Of a stretch of DNA of 33,752 nt, positions 7,613 to 16,033 are shown piece after piece; position 1 is the stretch's first letter, and each line of letters begins with the position of its first letter. Origin of the DNA: an uncultured Clostridia bacterium. Its GTDB lineage: Bacteria > Bacillota > Clostridia > UBA1381. A program made the position numbers and the translations under genes. The stretch is from positions 1 to 33,752 of the forward strand of contig CAJTUY010000007.1 of the NCBI GenBank assembly GCA_910579415.1, written 5' to 3'. Under the pieces are notes generated by a model. The model had not been told where the DNA came from and searched no databases. It worked only from the letters and a program-made list of their open reading frames with translations.

Positions 7613-8320
7613 CTATCTCAATCTGCGTTTTTCAAAGACTGTCATCGTAAGAAATAAAAACAAACCTGTAACAGTCAGATAGTAAATAATAGGTTCAAAA
7701 TCAAAAATCCCCAATGAAAAGTCAGAAAATCTTTGTATCGGTGACAGCCACAGTAATGCTCCGGACACTGCTTCATTTGAAATCAGCTGCGCTAAAGTAG
7801 AAAGAAGCATCATAAAAATAATTATTCCGTAAGTACTTACTGCCGCTACAATCTGACTTTCCGTTACTGATGACATAAATGCGCCGATTGAAAGTATAAC
7901 CGAGCAAAGTAACACAAAACCTACATAGCAGCTGATTGTTTCAGCTATCGGAAGTTCGCCGAAAAACATCAGAATTATCGGATAAATTATTGTTATTGCC
8001 GTACCTATAAGCAAGACACAAACAGCAGCAAAAAACTTGCCCAATACTATATCGCGTACAGATACGGGAGCAGTCATAAGAAGCTGGTCTGTTTTAAGCT
8101 TTCTGTCTTCCGAAAATAATCTCATAGTAAGAAGCGGAAGAAAAAATACTGCAATATTATTTATTGACGCAAAAAAATACGTCATGTTCGCCGTCTGATA
8201 CTGAAATACATTGACAATAGTAAACATTGCTCCCGTTAAAAGGAGAAATATTGTAAGAAAAACATATCCCAAAAGCGACGTAAAATATGAATTAAACTCT
8301 CTTTTAAATATTGCTCTCAT
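7613..8320 (-). CDS. gldF: ABC-2 type permease (GldF-like)
   Basis: A 235-residue integral membrane protein with about six membrane helices and the ABC-2 permease pattern. It opens MRAIFKREFNSYFTSLLGYV, has the cytoplasmic loop RLFSEDRKLKTDQLLMTAPVS that contacts the ATPase, and ends in a helix plus FEKRRLR. It is the membrane channel for the ATPase encoded just upstream, whose gene it overlaps by 17 nt. Size and loop sequence match the GldF/NosY-type permeases. The substrate is unknown. Confidence 0.85.
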   Translation of the reverse strand: MRAIFKREFNSYFTSLLGYVFLTIFLLLTGAMFTIVNVFQYQTANMTYFFASINNIAVFFLPLLTMRLFSEDRKLKTDQLLMTAPVSVRDIVLGKFFAAVCVLLIGTAITIIYPIILMFFGELPIAETISCYVGFVLLCSVILSIGAFMSSVTESQIVAAVSTYGIIIFMMLLSTLAQLISNEAVSGALLWLSPIQRFSDFSLGIFDFEPIIYYLTVTGLFLFLTMTVFEKRRLR

Positions 8321-9254
8321 TCCGTTCCTCCTTTGTTAGTTTTAAGAATATATCTTCAAGAGAAACTTCTGTTTCTCTTTGTTCAAGTATCGGTATTTCA
8401 TTTTCAGCAAATTTAAAGAATAACTGTTTGCGTTCGCTTGAATCCATCGTTGTATCAAATTCAAATTCGTGAATATCTCCATCGGATGAAATGCGTATAA
8501 CTTCTGAAACACCGCCAAAAGATTTCAGTATATTTTCTGCCATATCAGCCGAGCCTGACACCTTGAATACCATTCTGTGTGAATCCCCGAGCTTATGGGC
8601 TAAATTTAACGGAGTATCCTCGGCGATAAGCTTTCCGTTATTGATAATTATAACTCTATCGCACACTGCGCTTATTTCGCTTAAAATGTGCGAGCTTAAA
8701 ATAATTGTTTTCTTTTTGCCGAGTTCCTTAATAACATTGCGTATTTCAATAATTTGTTTCGGGTCAAGACCAACAGTAGGTTCATCAAGTATAAGTACTT
8801 CAGGGTCGCCTGTAAGCGCTCCTGCAAGACCCACACGCTGACGATAGCCTTTTGAAAGATTTCCGATTTTTCTGTTCTTGACATCGTTAATTCCAACAAG
8901 ATTTATAATATCCTGCATATGTTTTTCACTGCTGTCCGTTTCAACCTTTTTTAATTCATAGACAAACTTAAGGTATTCCGATACGGTCATATCAAGATAC
9001 AACGGCGGTATTTCGGGAAGATACCCTATTCGTTTTTTGACCTCAACAGGATTTTCCAGAATATCAAAGCCATCTATTTTTACAGAGCCTTCCGTATATG
9101 AAATATAACCCGTAATAATATTCATTGTTGTGGATTTCCCCGCGCCGTTAGGTCCTAAAAATCCCAAAATTTCGCCGTCCTGTACATCAAAGCTGACATT
9201 GCTCAGAGCAGTTTTATTTCCGTATTTTTTCGTAAGATTCGAAACAGTAATCAC
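8304..9254 (-). CDS. gldA: ABC transporter ATP-binding protein (GldA-like)
   Basis: A 316-residue cytoplasmic ATPase with Walker A GPNGAGKST, the signature LSKGYRQRVGLA, Walker B LILDEPTVGLDP and the H-loop SSHILSE. It has a C-terminal extension of about 90 residues typical of ABC-2 exporter ATPases. The start is GTG at 9254 with a weak, distant GAGAG site, so it may depend on coupling to aspS, which ends 20 nt upstream. It forms the motor of the GldF/GldG-like complex encoded downstream. Confidence 0.92.
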   Translation of the reverse strand: MITVSNLTKKYGNKTALSNVSFDVQDGEILGFLGPNGAGKSTTMNIITGYISYTEGSVKIDGFDILENPVEVKKRIGYLPEIPPLYLDMTVSEYLKFVYELKKVETDSSEKHMQDIINLVGINDVKNRKIGNLSKGYRQRVGLAGALTGDPEVLILDEPTVGLDPKQIIEIRNVIKELGKKKTIILSSHILSEISAVCDRVIIINNGKLIAEDTPLNLAHKLGDSHRMVFKVSGSADMAENILKSFGGVSEVIRISSDGDIHEFEFDTTMDSSERKQLFFKFAENEIPILEQRETEVSLEDIFLKLTKEERNESNI

Positions 9255-9274
9255 TTATAATACGCTCTCTTTCC

Positions 9275-11053
9275 TTAATTTTCTTTTTTATCGGGAATTA
9301 TGTTTATTGCGAGTTCTGCAAGCTGCTGAGCATCAACATCATTCGGTGCGCCCGACATAAGCTCTGACGCATTCTGAACCTTAGGAAATGCTGTTACATC
9401 TCTCAGACTGTCAGTTCCGCACATAAGCATTGCAAGTCTGTCAAGACCTATGCCCATACCGCCGTGAGGAGCCGCACCGTATTTATAGGCTTCAACAAGG
9501 AATCCGAATTTTGCCTCAATTTCTTCATCGGAAAGACCGAGAGCCTTAAACATTTTCTGCTGAAGCTCATAATCGGTAATTCTGATTGAACCGCTTGATA
9601 GTTCAGTACCGTTTAAAACAAGGTCGTATGCCTTTGCCGTGACTTTGCCCGGTTCCGTATCAAGATATTGAATACACTCGTCCATTGGCATTGTAAACGG
9701 ATGGTGCATTGCAATCCATGAGTTTGAATCCTCGTCATATTCAAAGAACGGAAATTCCGTAATCCACAGAAAATTATAGCCTTCTGGAATTATATCAAGC
9801 TGCTTTGCTACCTTTAATCTAAGCGCGCCCAAAACAGGCAATGTTACTTTATTTTTATCAGCAACAAATAATACGACATCTCCTTTTTCAGCATTAAGAC
9901 GCGAAAGAATAGAACCAAGTTCACCATCTGCAAGGAATTTTGCAAATCCGCAGGACGGTTCGTCATCTACCCATCGGATAAATGCCAATCCCTTTGCTCC
10001 TATTCCGCGTACATATTCCGTAAGCTTGTCAATTTCTTTTCTTGTAAGAACCGAAGCGGAATTTTTAGCAACGATAGCTCGTACAGAACCGCCCGATTCA
10101 ATAGCTGATGAAAACACGCCAAATCCGCTATCCTTAACCAAATCCGAAATATCCTGTATTTCCATACCAAAACGGGTATCAGGCTTGTCCGAACCGTAAC
10201 GCTCCATAGCATCTTTATAGGTAAGTCTTGGCAGCGGTGTCGGGATATCAACATCAAGAACTTCTTTGAACAGTCTTTTTATAAAACCTTCATTCATTTC
10301 TAAAATATCCTCAACATCTACGAATGACATTTCAAGGTCAATCTGTGTAAATTCGGGCTGCCTGTCTGCTCTTAAATCCTCATCACGGAAACAGCGCGCA
10401 AGCTGAATATATCTGTCAAAGCCTGAAATCATCAGCAGCTGCTTATACATTTGCGGTGACTGCGGAAGCGCATAAAACTTCCCATGATGAACTCTTGACG
10501 GAACAAGATAATCACGCGCCCCTTCGGGTGTTGATTTTATCATCATCGGAGTTTCAATCTCAATAAAACCGTTTTCATGATAATAGTCCCTCGCGACTTT
10601 TGCAATTTTACTTCTCATAACAAGGTTTTTCTGTAATACACTTCGCCTGAGGTCAAGATAGCGATATTTTAATCGAAGTTCCTCATTGACGTTTGTATCA
10701 TCAACAATTTCAAAAGGCGGTGTCTGTGCCTTTGCCAATATTCTTAAATCTTTTACATCAATTTCAATATGTCCCGTTTTTATAGTTTCATTTTTACTTT
10801 CACGTTCCCTGACAACACCTTTAGCCATAAGTACATATTCCGCGTGACAGGCAGATGCTTTTTCAAATATTATCCTGTCGGTTGCATCATCAAATGCAAG
10901 TTGGACAATTCCTGTGCGGTCACGAAGGTCAATAAAAATAAGGTTTCCCAAATCACGTACCTTCTGTACATACCCGCCTACCGTCACTTCACTGCCTATA
11001 CCCTCAACATCACCGCAGTAATGCGTTCTTTTTAGTCCCTGCATTGTATCCAT
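9275..11053 (-). CDS. aspS: Aspartyl-tRNA synthetase
   Basis: A 592-residue bacterial class II synthetase that charges tRNA-Asp. It has an N-terminal OB-fold anticodon-binding domain (VTVGGYVQKVRDLGNLIFIDLRD), motif 2 FRDEDLRADRQPEFTQID, a GAD insertion domain in the middle, and motif 3 GIGLDRLAM. Length is normal. I cannot decide by eye whether it also charges tRNA-Asn. The start ATG at 11053 has a GGAG site 14 nt away, which is rather far; a second in-frame ATG (MQG) is even farther. The leader from the promoter at 11090-11118 is only about 30 nt, so there is no room for a T-box. It heads the operon that contains the Gld-type exporter. Confidence 0.97.
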   Translation of the reverse strand: MDTMQGLKRTHYCGDVEGIGSEVTVGGYVQKVRDLGNLIFIDLRDRTGIVQLAFDDATDRIIFEKASACHAEYVLMAKGVVRERESKNETIKTGHIEIDVKDLRILAKAQTPPFEIVDDTNVNEELRLKYRYLDLRRSVLQKNLVMRSKIAKVARDYYHENGFIEIETPMMIKSTPEGARDYLVPSRVHHGKFYALPQSPQMYKQLLMISGFDRYIQLARCFRDEDLRADRQPEFTQIDLEMSFVDVEDILEMNEGFIKRLFKEVLDVDIPTPLPRLTYKDAMERYGSDKPDTRFGMEIQDISDLVKDSGFGVFSSAIESGGSVRAIVAKNSASVLTRKEIDKLTEYVRGIGAKGLAFIRWVDDEPSCGFAKFLADGELGSILSRLNAEKGDVVLFVADKNKVTLPVLGALRLKVAKQLDIIPEGYNFLWITEFPFFEYDEDSNSWIAMHHPFTMPMDECIQYLDTEPGKVTAKAYDLVLNGTELSSGSIRITDYELQQKMFKALGLSDEEIEAKFGFLVEAYKYGAAPHGGMGIGLDRLAMLMCGTDSLRDVTAFPKVQNASELMSGAPNDVDAQQLAELAINIIPDKKEN

Positions 11054-11089
11054 AATATTTTAAATATCTCCTTTCAGTTATACATATTT

Positions 11090-11118
11090 ATTTTACGCTT
11101 ATATCCACATTATGTCAA
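11090..11118 (-). promoter_or_regulatory. Promoter of aspS and the downstream operon
   Basis: On the minus strand, TTGACA (11118-11113), a 17-bp spacer and TAAAAT (11095-11090). The predicted start near 11083 gives a short leader with no visible riboswitch or T-box. Confidence 0.7.
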
Positions 11119-11169
11119 GTCAAAATGCCTAAATTTGCTACATTAAAATACATTTTTTTGATGTAAGGC

Positions 11170-11198
11170 TTGATTAAATTGTAAATTAGTTTTATAAT
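11170..11198 (+). promoter_or_regulatory. Promoter of the flippase gene
   Basis: TTGATT (11170-11175), a 17-bp spacer and a perfect TATAAT (11193-11198), about 30 nt before the flippase ribosome site. It is divergent from the aspS promoter. Confidence 0.7.
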
Positions 11199-11235
11199 AG
11201 TAAAATATAGATGTTTAAATTTAAGGAGAAATACT

Positions 11236-12948
11236 ATGGATAACTCAAAAAAAGAGTCAAGCCGCTCATTTATGAATAATGTGACTGTAATTCTGATTTC
11301 TCAGATACTTGTCAAACTTCTCGGCGCCGTATACAGAATGGTGATTACTAATATTGACGGCTTTGGTGATACAGGAAACGGTATTTACAACGTAGGATTT
11401 CAGATTTATACGCTTCTTTTGGCAATATCCTCTGTCGGAATTCCAAATGCTATATCTAAAATGACCTCAGAACGTATAGCTCTTGACGATTATAAAGGAG
11501 CGCATAAGATATTTAAGACCGCGTTATTATTATTTTCCGTTATAGGCACAGTTTCGGCTCTTGTACTTTTTTTCGGAGCGGGTTTCTTTGCGGATGCAAT
11601 ACATTATCCGCGCTCTGTTTATGTAATGCAAGCGCTTGCTCCGTCACTGTTGTTTGTTTGTATATCATCAGTTATACGCGGTTATTTTACGGGAATGAAA
11701 AATATGAAAGCAACAAGTTATTCACAAGTTCTTGAACAGATATTCAAATGTACTCTTACAATTGTATTTGTATATGCTTCATCACAATTCATTTCTGATG
11801 TTAATGCCGATAAAACTCCGTTAATGGCGGCATGGGCAAACTTTGCAACTTCTGCGGCAACCGTATTAAGTATGTTATATTTAATGTACTTCTATTATAA
11901 AAGAAAAAGCGGTATAACTGAGAAAATTAAAAATTCCACAGGCAAAACGCTTACGTCATCTCCCAAAAAGCTGATTATAGGTATCCTTATGATAAGTATT
12001 CCCATTTCTCTCGGCTCTGTTATAACTGCAATAAACCGTGTTATAGACACTGCTACAATAAGTCGCGGAATTGAAATAGCATTTGCTTCACTTATTCCGG
12101 CTCACGGTGCAACGGAAGAAATCGTAAACCCTACCTCAATGCAGCTTACTATGGAAATAGAACGTCTTTCGGGATTACTTTCAAAGAGCGATATTCTGTA
12201 TAACATGCCGCTTGCGGTAAACTTTGCATTTGCAACTGTGCTGGTACCATATGTGGCAAGCGCACTTAAAATAAAAGACTACCCGGAAGCAGCAAAGAAA
12301 ATAAATTATTCCCTTCTTGTATCAATACTTATAATATTACCGTGTGCGATAGGTCTTATTGCTCTCGCCCAACCTATCTATAAAATCATATATTTTAATG
12401 CTCCGAGCGGTTATGAGCTTTTGCAGCTTGTGTCAGTATCATTGATATTTGCAGCTTTGGCTCAGACGATGACAGGTTCGCTTCAGGGAATGGGGAAAGT
12501 GTTTGTTCCTGCAATAAGTCTTTTATTCGGCTGCGCTGCGAAAATTGCTCTTAATATTTTACTTATCAGAATTCCGTCTGTAAACATATACGGCGCGGCA
12601 ATAAGCTCTATTGCGTGTCAGTTTATATCATGTTCAATTTGTTTTATTGTATTATCAAGAAATTGCAGTCTTCATATGACGCCTGTAAAATATATTTTAA
12701 AACCACTTATATGCGGAATTGTTATGGGAATTGCCGCTGTCGCGGTTTATAAAGGTATTATGCTTGTCATCAGCGAAAGCTTTGTATCCAATCTTATTGC
12801 GACAGTTATAAGTATTGTTATTGCAGTAGTCGTATATTTCTTTATGGTATTCAGATTTCATATTTTGTCGGATGATGAGGTAAAACAACTGCCGGCAGGA
12901 AATAAACTATATAAATGTCTTAAAAAATTCAAACTTTATTCAGAATAG
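11236..12948 (+). CDS. MurJ/SpoVB-like oligosaccharide flippase (MOP superfamily)
   Basis: A 570-residue polytopic membrane protein with about 14 membrane helices. It opens NVTVILISQILVKLLGAVYRM and has the motif GFQIYTLLLAISSVGIPNAISKM, typical of the SpoVB/MurJ-type polysaccharide flippase group. Members move lipid-linked peptidoglycan precursors or other glycans across the membrane. Whether this one serves vegetative wall (MurJ/YtgP) or spore cortex (SpoVB) cannot be told from the sequence alone. The ATG at 11236 has an AAGGAGAA site 7-8 nt upstream. It has its own promoter and terminator, so it is a single-gene unit. Confidence 0.85.
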   Translation: MDNSKKESSRSFMNNVTVILISQILVKLLGAVYRMVITNIDGFGDTGNGIYNVGFQIYTLLLAISSVGIPNAISKMTSERIALDDYKGAHKIFKTALLLFSVIGTVSALVLFFGAGFFADAIHYPRSVYVMQALAPSLLFVCISSVIRGYFTGMKNMKATSYSQVLEQIFKCTLTIVFVYASSQFISDVNADKTPLMAAWANFATSAATVLSMLYLMYFYYKRKSGITEKIKNSTGKTLTSSPKKLIIGILMISIPISLGSVITAINRVIDTATISRGIEIAFASLIPAHGATEEIVNPTSMQLTMEIERLSGLLSKSDILYNMPLAVNFAFATVLVPYVASALKIKDYPEAAKKINYSLLVSILIILPCAIGLIALAQPIYKIIYFNAPSGYELLQLVSVSLIFAALAQTMTGSLQGMGKVFVPAISLLFGCAAKIALNILLIRIPSVNIYGAAISSIACQFISCSICFIVLSRNCSLHMTPVKYILKPLICGIVMGIAAVAVYKGIMLVISESFVSNLIATVISIVIAVVVYFFMVFRFHILSDDEVKQLPAGNKLYKCLKKFKLYSE

Positions 12949-12956
12949 GAACAACA

Positions 12957-12988
12957 AAAAAGAGCAATCATTTTAGATTGCTCTTTTT
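12957..12988. terminator. Bidirectional intrinsic terminator
   Basis: AAAAAGAGCAATC (12957-12969) pairs perfectly with GATTGCTCTTTTT (12976-12988) around a 6-nt loop. T-runs occur on both strands. It separates the convergent flippase and DUF4180 genes. Confidence 0.85.
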
Positions 12989-12989
12989 A

Positions 12990-13343
12990 TTATAATTCAG
13001 ATAGTCTTTTTATAGCTTCATCTTTTGTCGAACAAAAAAATACGTCCTTACCGTTATTGCTTTCATATATAAAATCTCTCAGCGGCTTACTTGTATATTT
13101 TGAATAATCACCGTAAATCGCTGCTTTAACGTCATAATTTATAAATTTTTGCAATATTTCGCCTGCAAGTCCTGTACTAAGAATAAAAAAATCCTCAGTA
13201 ATCGTTTTTTTATCAATTGCAATTTTATTTGTTCCTTCATTATATTTTACAGACATAATTAAATCCAAAGCAGACTGAACATCTGATATTATCGGGCTGT
13301 CCCCTGTGACAACTGCAACCGTACCTATCTTTTCAACTGTCAT
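12990..13343 (-). CDS. DUF4180 domain protein
   Basis: A 117-residue soluble protein that matches the DUF4180 family along its whole length. Hallmarks are SDVQSALDLI, EDFFILSTGLAGEILQKF and a C-terminal KPLRDFIYESNNGKDVFF. The role is unknown; members are small cytoplasmic alpha/beta proteins often found as stand-alone genes. It starts 1 nt after the folD stop, with an AGGAGG-like site inside the end of folD. It is the last gene of the ftsK-ygiQ-folD operon and ends at the terminator at 12957-12988. Confidence 0.88.
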   Translation of the reverse strand: MTVEKIGTVAVVTGDSPIISDVQSALDLIMSVKYNEGTNKIAIDKKTITEDFFILSTGLAGEILQKFINYDVKAAIYGDYSKYTSKPLRDFIYESNNGKDVFFCSTKDEAIKRLSEL

Positions 13344-13344
13344 A

Positions 13345-14205
13345 TCATTCCTCCTTATGTGTTTTATTTACAATAGCTGCTTTAACTGTGTTTTTCATGA
13401 GCATAGCTATTGTCATCGGTCCTACTCCTCCGGGAACGGGAGTAATTGCACCCGCAACCTTTTCTGCACTATCAAACTCAACATCTCCGCATAGTTTTCC
13501 GTTTTCCATACGGTTAATTCCGACGTCTATTACTACTGCTCCATCCTTAATCATATCACCCTTAATAAAATTCGGTATTCCCACAGCTGCAACAAGTATA
13601 TCTGCCTGCCTGGTTTTTTCGGCAAGATTTTTTGTTTTTGAATGGCAAACAGTAACCGTTCCGTTCTGATGCAGCAACAGCATTGCCTGCGGTTTCCCGA
13701 CAATATTACTTCTGCCTACCACAACGCACTCTTTACCCTTTACTTCTATTCCGCTTTCCTTAATGAGTTCCATCACTCCGGCAGGCGTACACGGTACAAA
13801 ATCATAATTGCCAACCATTATTTTACCTACATTCACAGGATGAAAGGCATCGACGTCCTTTTTCGGGTCTATTGCATTTATAATAGTTTCCTCATCTATA
13901 TGTTCAGGAACAGGCAGCTGTACCAGTATACCTGAAATGCTGCTCTTATTATTAAGCGTGTTTATCAGTTCAAGCAATTCTTCCTGTGATGTTGTAACAG
14001 GAAGCGCATATTTTTCCGAGTAAATTCCACATTCCTCACATGCGCGTTCCTTATTTCTCACATAAACCTGACTTGCAGGGTCCTCACCGACGATGATTAC
14101 CGCGAGACCCGGTAGTATCCCCTGTTTTTTTAGCTTTTCTACTTCTCTTTTGAGTTCTGTCTTTATTCTTGCCGAAACTTCTTTTCCCTTTAAAATCTGT
14201 GCCAT
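13345..14205 (-). CDS. folD: Methylenetetrahydrofolate dehydrogenase/cyclohydrolase FolD
   Basis: A 286-residue bifunctional enzyme interconverting 5,10-methylene-, methenyl- and 10-formyl-tetrahydrofolate, supplying one-carbon units. I see YVRNKERACEECGI (with the catalytic Lys in YVxxK), the QLPVPEH segment, DVDAFHPVNVGK, the nucleotide-binding VVGRSNIVGKPQAMLL, and the C-terminal TPVPGGVGPMTIAMLM. I chose the ATG at 14205 (MAQILKGKE) because AGGAGG lies about 7 nt upstream; a 7-codon longer reading would begin before that site. The first 122 nt overlap the end of the ygiQ-like frame. Confidence 0.95.
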   Translation of the reverse strand: MAQILKGKEVSARIKTELKREVEKLKKQGILPGLAVIIVGEDPASQVYVRNKERACEECGIYSEKYALPVTTSQEELLELINTLNNKSSISGILVQLPVPEHIDEETIINAIDPKKDVDAFHPVNVGKIMVGNYDFVPCTPAGVMELIKESGIEVKGKECVVVGRSNIVGKPQAMLLLHQNGTVTVCHSKTKNLAEKTRQADILVAAVGIPNFIKGDMIKDGAVVIDVGINRMENGKLCGDVEFDSAEKVAGAITPVPGGVGPMTIAMLMKNTVKAAIVNKTHKEE

Positions 14206-16033
14206 TTTTATTCCTCCTCTGTTCATTTAAAATATTGCCTTTCGGCGGTCTTATAAGACATCGGTTCTGATAACCTATTAAATCAGTTCTTCCTGTTTTC
14301 TGCAATGCTTCGTATACAAGAGCGTAATTTTCAGGGTTTCGAAACTGCAAAAGCGCTCTTTGCATATGTTTTTCTTTCGGTGTTTTTGGTACATAAACTT
14401 TTTTCATGGTAAACGGGTCAACTCCTGTATAAAACATACACGTTGAAATTGTTCCCGGTGTGGGATAAAAGTCCTGTACCTGCTGAGGGTTAATATTATG
14501 TTCCTTTAAATATACCGCAAGTTTAACGGCATCATGAAGCGTACTTCCCGGATGGCTTGACATTAAATATGGTACAAGATACTGCTTCTTACCGATTTTC
14601 TCATTTATTTTATAGAATTTCTCTGAAAACCGGTTAAATACGCTATTTTCGGGCTTGCCCATATATTTTAATACATTATCGCTTATATGCTCGGGAGCAA
14701 CCTTCAACTGTCCGCTTATATGATGCTTGCAAAGTTCATAGAAAAATGTATCATCTTTATCGTTAATTAAGTAGTCAAAACGTATTCCTGAACGTATAAA
14801 TACTTTTTTTACACCATCAATACCGCGAAGTTTGCGAAGCAGGTCCAAATATTTTTTATGTGAAATCTCCATATTTTTACACGGTTCAGGGAAAAGACAC
14901 TGCCTGTCCTTGCATGCGCCGGTTTTTAACTGTTTTTTACACGCAGGCCCTCTGAAATTAGCGGTAGGACCTCCTACATCATGAATATATCCTTTAAAAT
15001 CTTTATCCTTAACCATTTCCATCGCTTCCGCTATAAGCGATTCATCGCTTCTTGATGTTACTATTCTCCCTTGATGAAATGCAAGTGCGCAAAAATTACA
15101 GCTGCCAAAGCACCCGCGATTAGCGGCAAGAGAAAATTTAACTTCACTTATGGCAGGTATACCTCCGTCCTTTTCATAGACAGGGTGATAATTTTTCATA
15201 TACGGCAAAGAATATACTTCGTCAAGTTCCTCTGTTTCAAGCGGCGGCATGGGTGGATTTTGTATTAAATATCTGTCACCATGTTTTTGAATAAGAATCT
15301 TTCCTATATATGGATTTTGCTCATAATACTGTGTTCTGCATGAAACGGCATATGCTTTTTTATTATTTATACACTCCTCCATGCTTGGCAGAAGCACAGC
15401 ATTTTCAGCGTCATAATTGGATGAAATATAGCATGTACCTGCTATATCCGTAATATTCTTCACATCAACTCCGTCACGAAGTTTATCGGCAATTGCAACT
15501 ATCTGTTTTTCGCCCATGCCGTACATCAGAATATCCGCGCGGCTGTCAAATAAAATTGAACGTCTGATTTTGTCATCCCAATAATCATAATGGGCAAAAC
15601 GTCTTAAACTTGCTTCTACTCCTCCTATAAGTACAGGAATACTCCCAAACGCTTCTCTTATACGATTACAATAAACAATTGTTGCTCTGTCAGGACGCAT
15701 TCCTGCCTTATTACCGGGAGCATATGAATCATCATGACGTTTTTTCTTGTTGACAGTATAATGATTAACCATGCTGTCAATATTTCCCGCCGAAACCAAA
15801 ACTCCAAGCTTAGGTCTTCCCATACAGATAAAATCATCTGTACTGTGCCAATCTGGCAATGATACTATTCCTACCTTGTATCCGTGTTTTTCAAGCACTC
15901 TTGAAATAATAGCATGTCCGAAACTTGGATGGTCTACATACGCATCGCCTACTATATACAAAAAATCAAGCTCATTCCAACCTCGTTTTTTCATATCATC
16001 TCTTGATACAGGCAGAAAATCCTTTTTATTCAT
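14084..16033 (-). CDS. ygiQ: YgiQ family radical SAM protein
   Basis: A 649-residue protein with the YgiQ-type N-terminal region (FLPVSRDDMKKRGWNELDFL, GGVEASLRRFAHYDYW) and a radical SAM cluster motif CFGSCNFC (about Cys308, 312, 315) in NRGCFGSCNFCALAFHQGR. YgiQ-specific stretches follow (VGGPTANFRGP, KVAPEHISD, VQDFYPTPGT). The biochemical role is not established. The start at 16033 overlaps the ftsK stop (ATGAATAA) and uses a GAGG site inside ftsK. The Lys/Arg-rich last 40 or so residues lie entirely in the overlap with folD. In the +1 frame a TAA occurs just before the folD ribosome site, so the tail may result from a shift. Confidence 0.9.
   Translation of the reverse strand: MNKKDFLPVSRDDMKKRGWNELDFLYIVGDAYVDHPSFGHAIISRVLEKHGYKVGIVSLPDWHSTDDFICMGRPKLGVLVSAGNIDSMVNHYTVNKKKRHDDSYAPGNKAGMRPDRATIVYCNRIREAFGSIPVLIGGVEASLRRFAHYDYWDDKIRRSILFDSRADILMYGMGEKQIVAIADKLRDGVDVKNITDIAGTCYISSNYDAENAVLLPSMEECINNKKAYAVSCRTQYYEQNPYIGKILIQKHGDRYLIQNPPMPPLETEELDEVYSLPYMKNYHPVYEKDGGIPAISEVKFSLAANRGCFGSCNFCALAFHQGRIVTSRSDESLIAEAMEMVKDKDFKGYIHDVGGPTANFRGPACKKQLKTGACKDRQCLFPEPCKNMEISHKKYLDLLRKLRGIDGVKKVFIRSGIRFDYLINDKDDTFFYELCKHHISGQLKVAPEHISDNVLKYMGKPENSVFNRFSEKFYKINEKIGKKQYLVPYLMSSHPGSTLHDAVKLAVYLKEHNINPQQVQDFYPTPGTISTCMFYTGVDPFTMKKVYVPKTPKEKHMQRALLQFRNPENYALVYEALQKTGRTDLIGYQNRCLIRPPKGNILNEQRRNKNGTDFKGKRSFGKNKDRTQKRSRKAKKTGDTTGSRGNHRR

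Noticed and set aside
11054..11089. T-box or other riboswitch before aspS
   Set aside because: The predicted leader is only about 30 nt, too short for such elements.
11124..11170. Hairpin from GCCT/TACAT and ATGTA/AGGC segments between aspS and the flippase gene
   Set aside because: The pairing is bulged with a long AT-rich loop and overlaps two promoters; likely chance.
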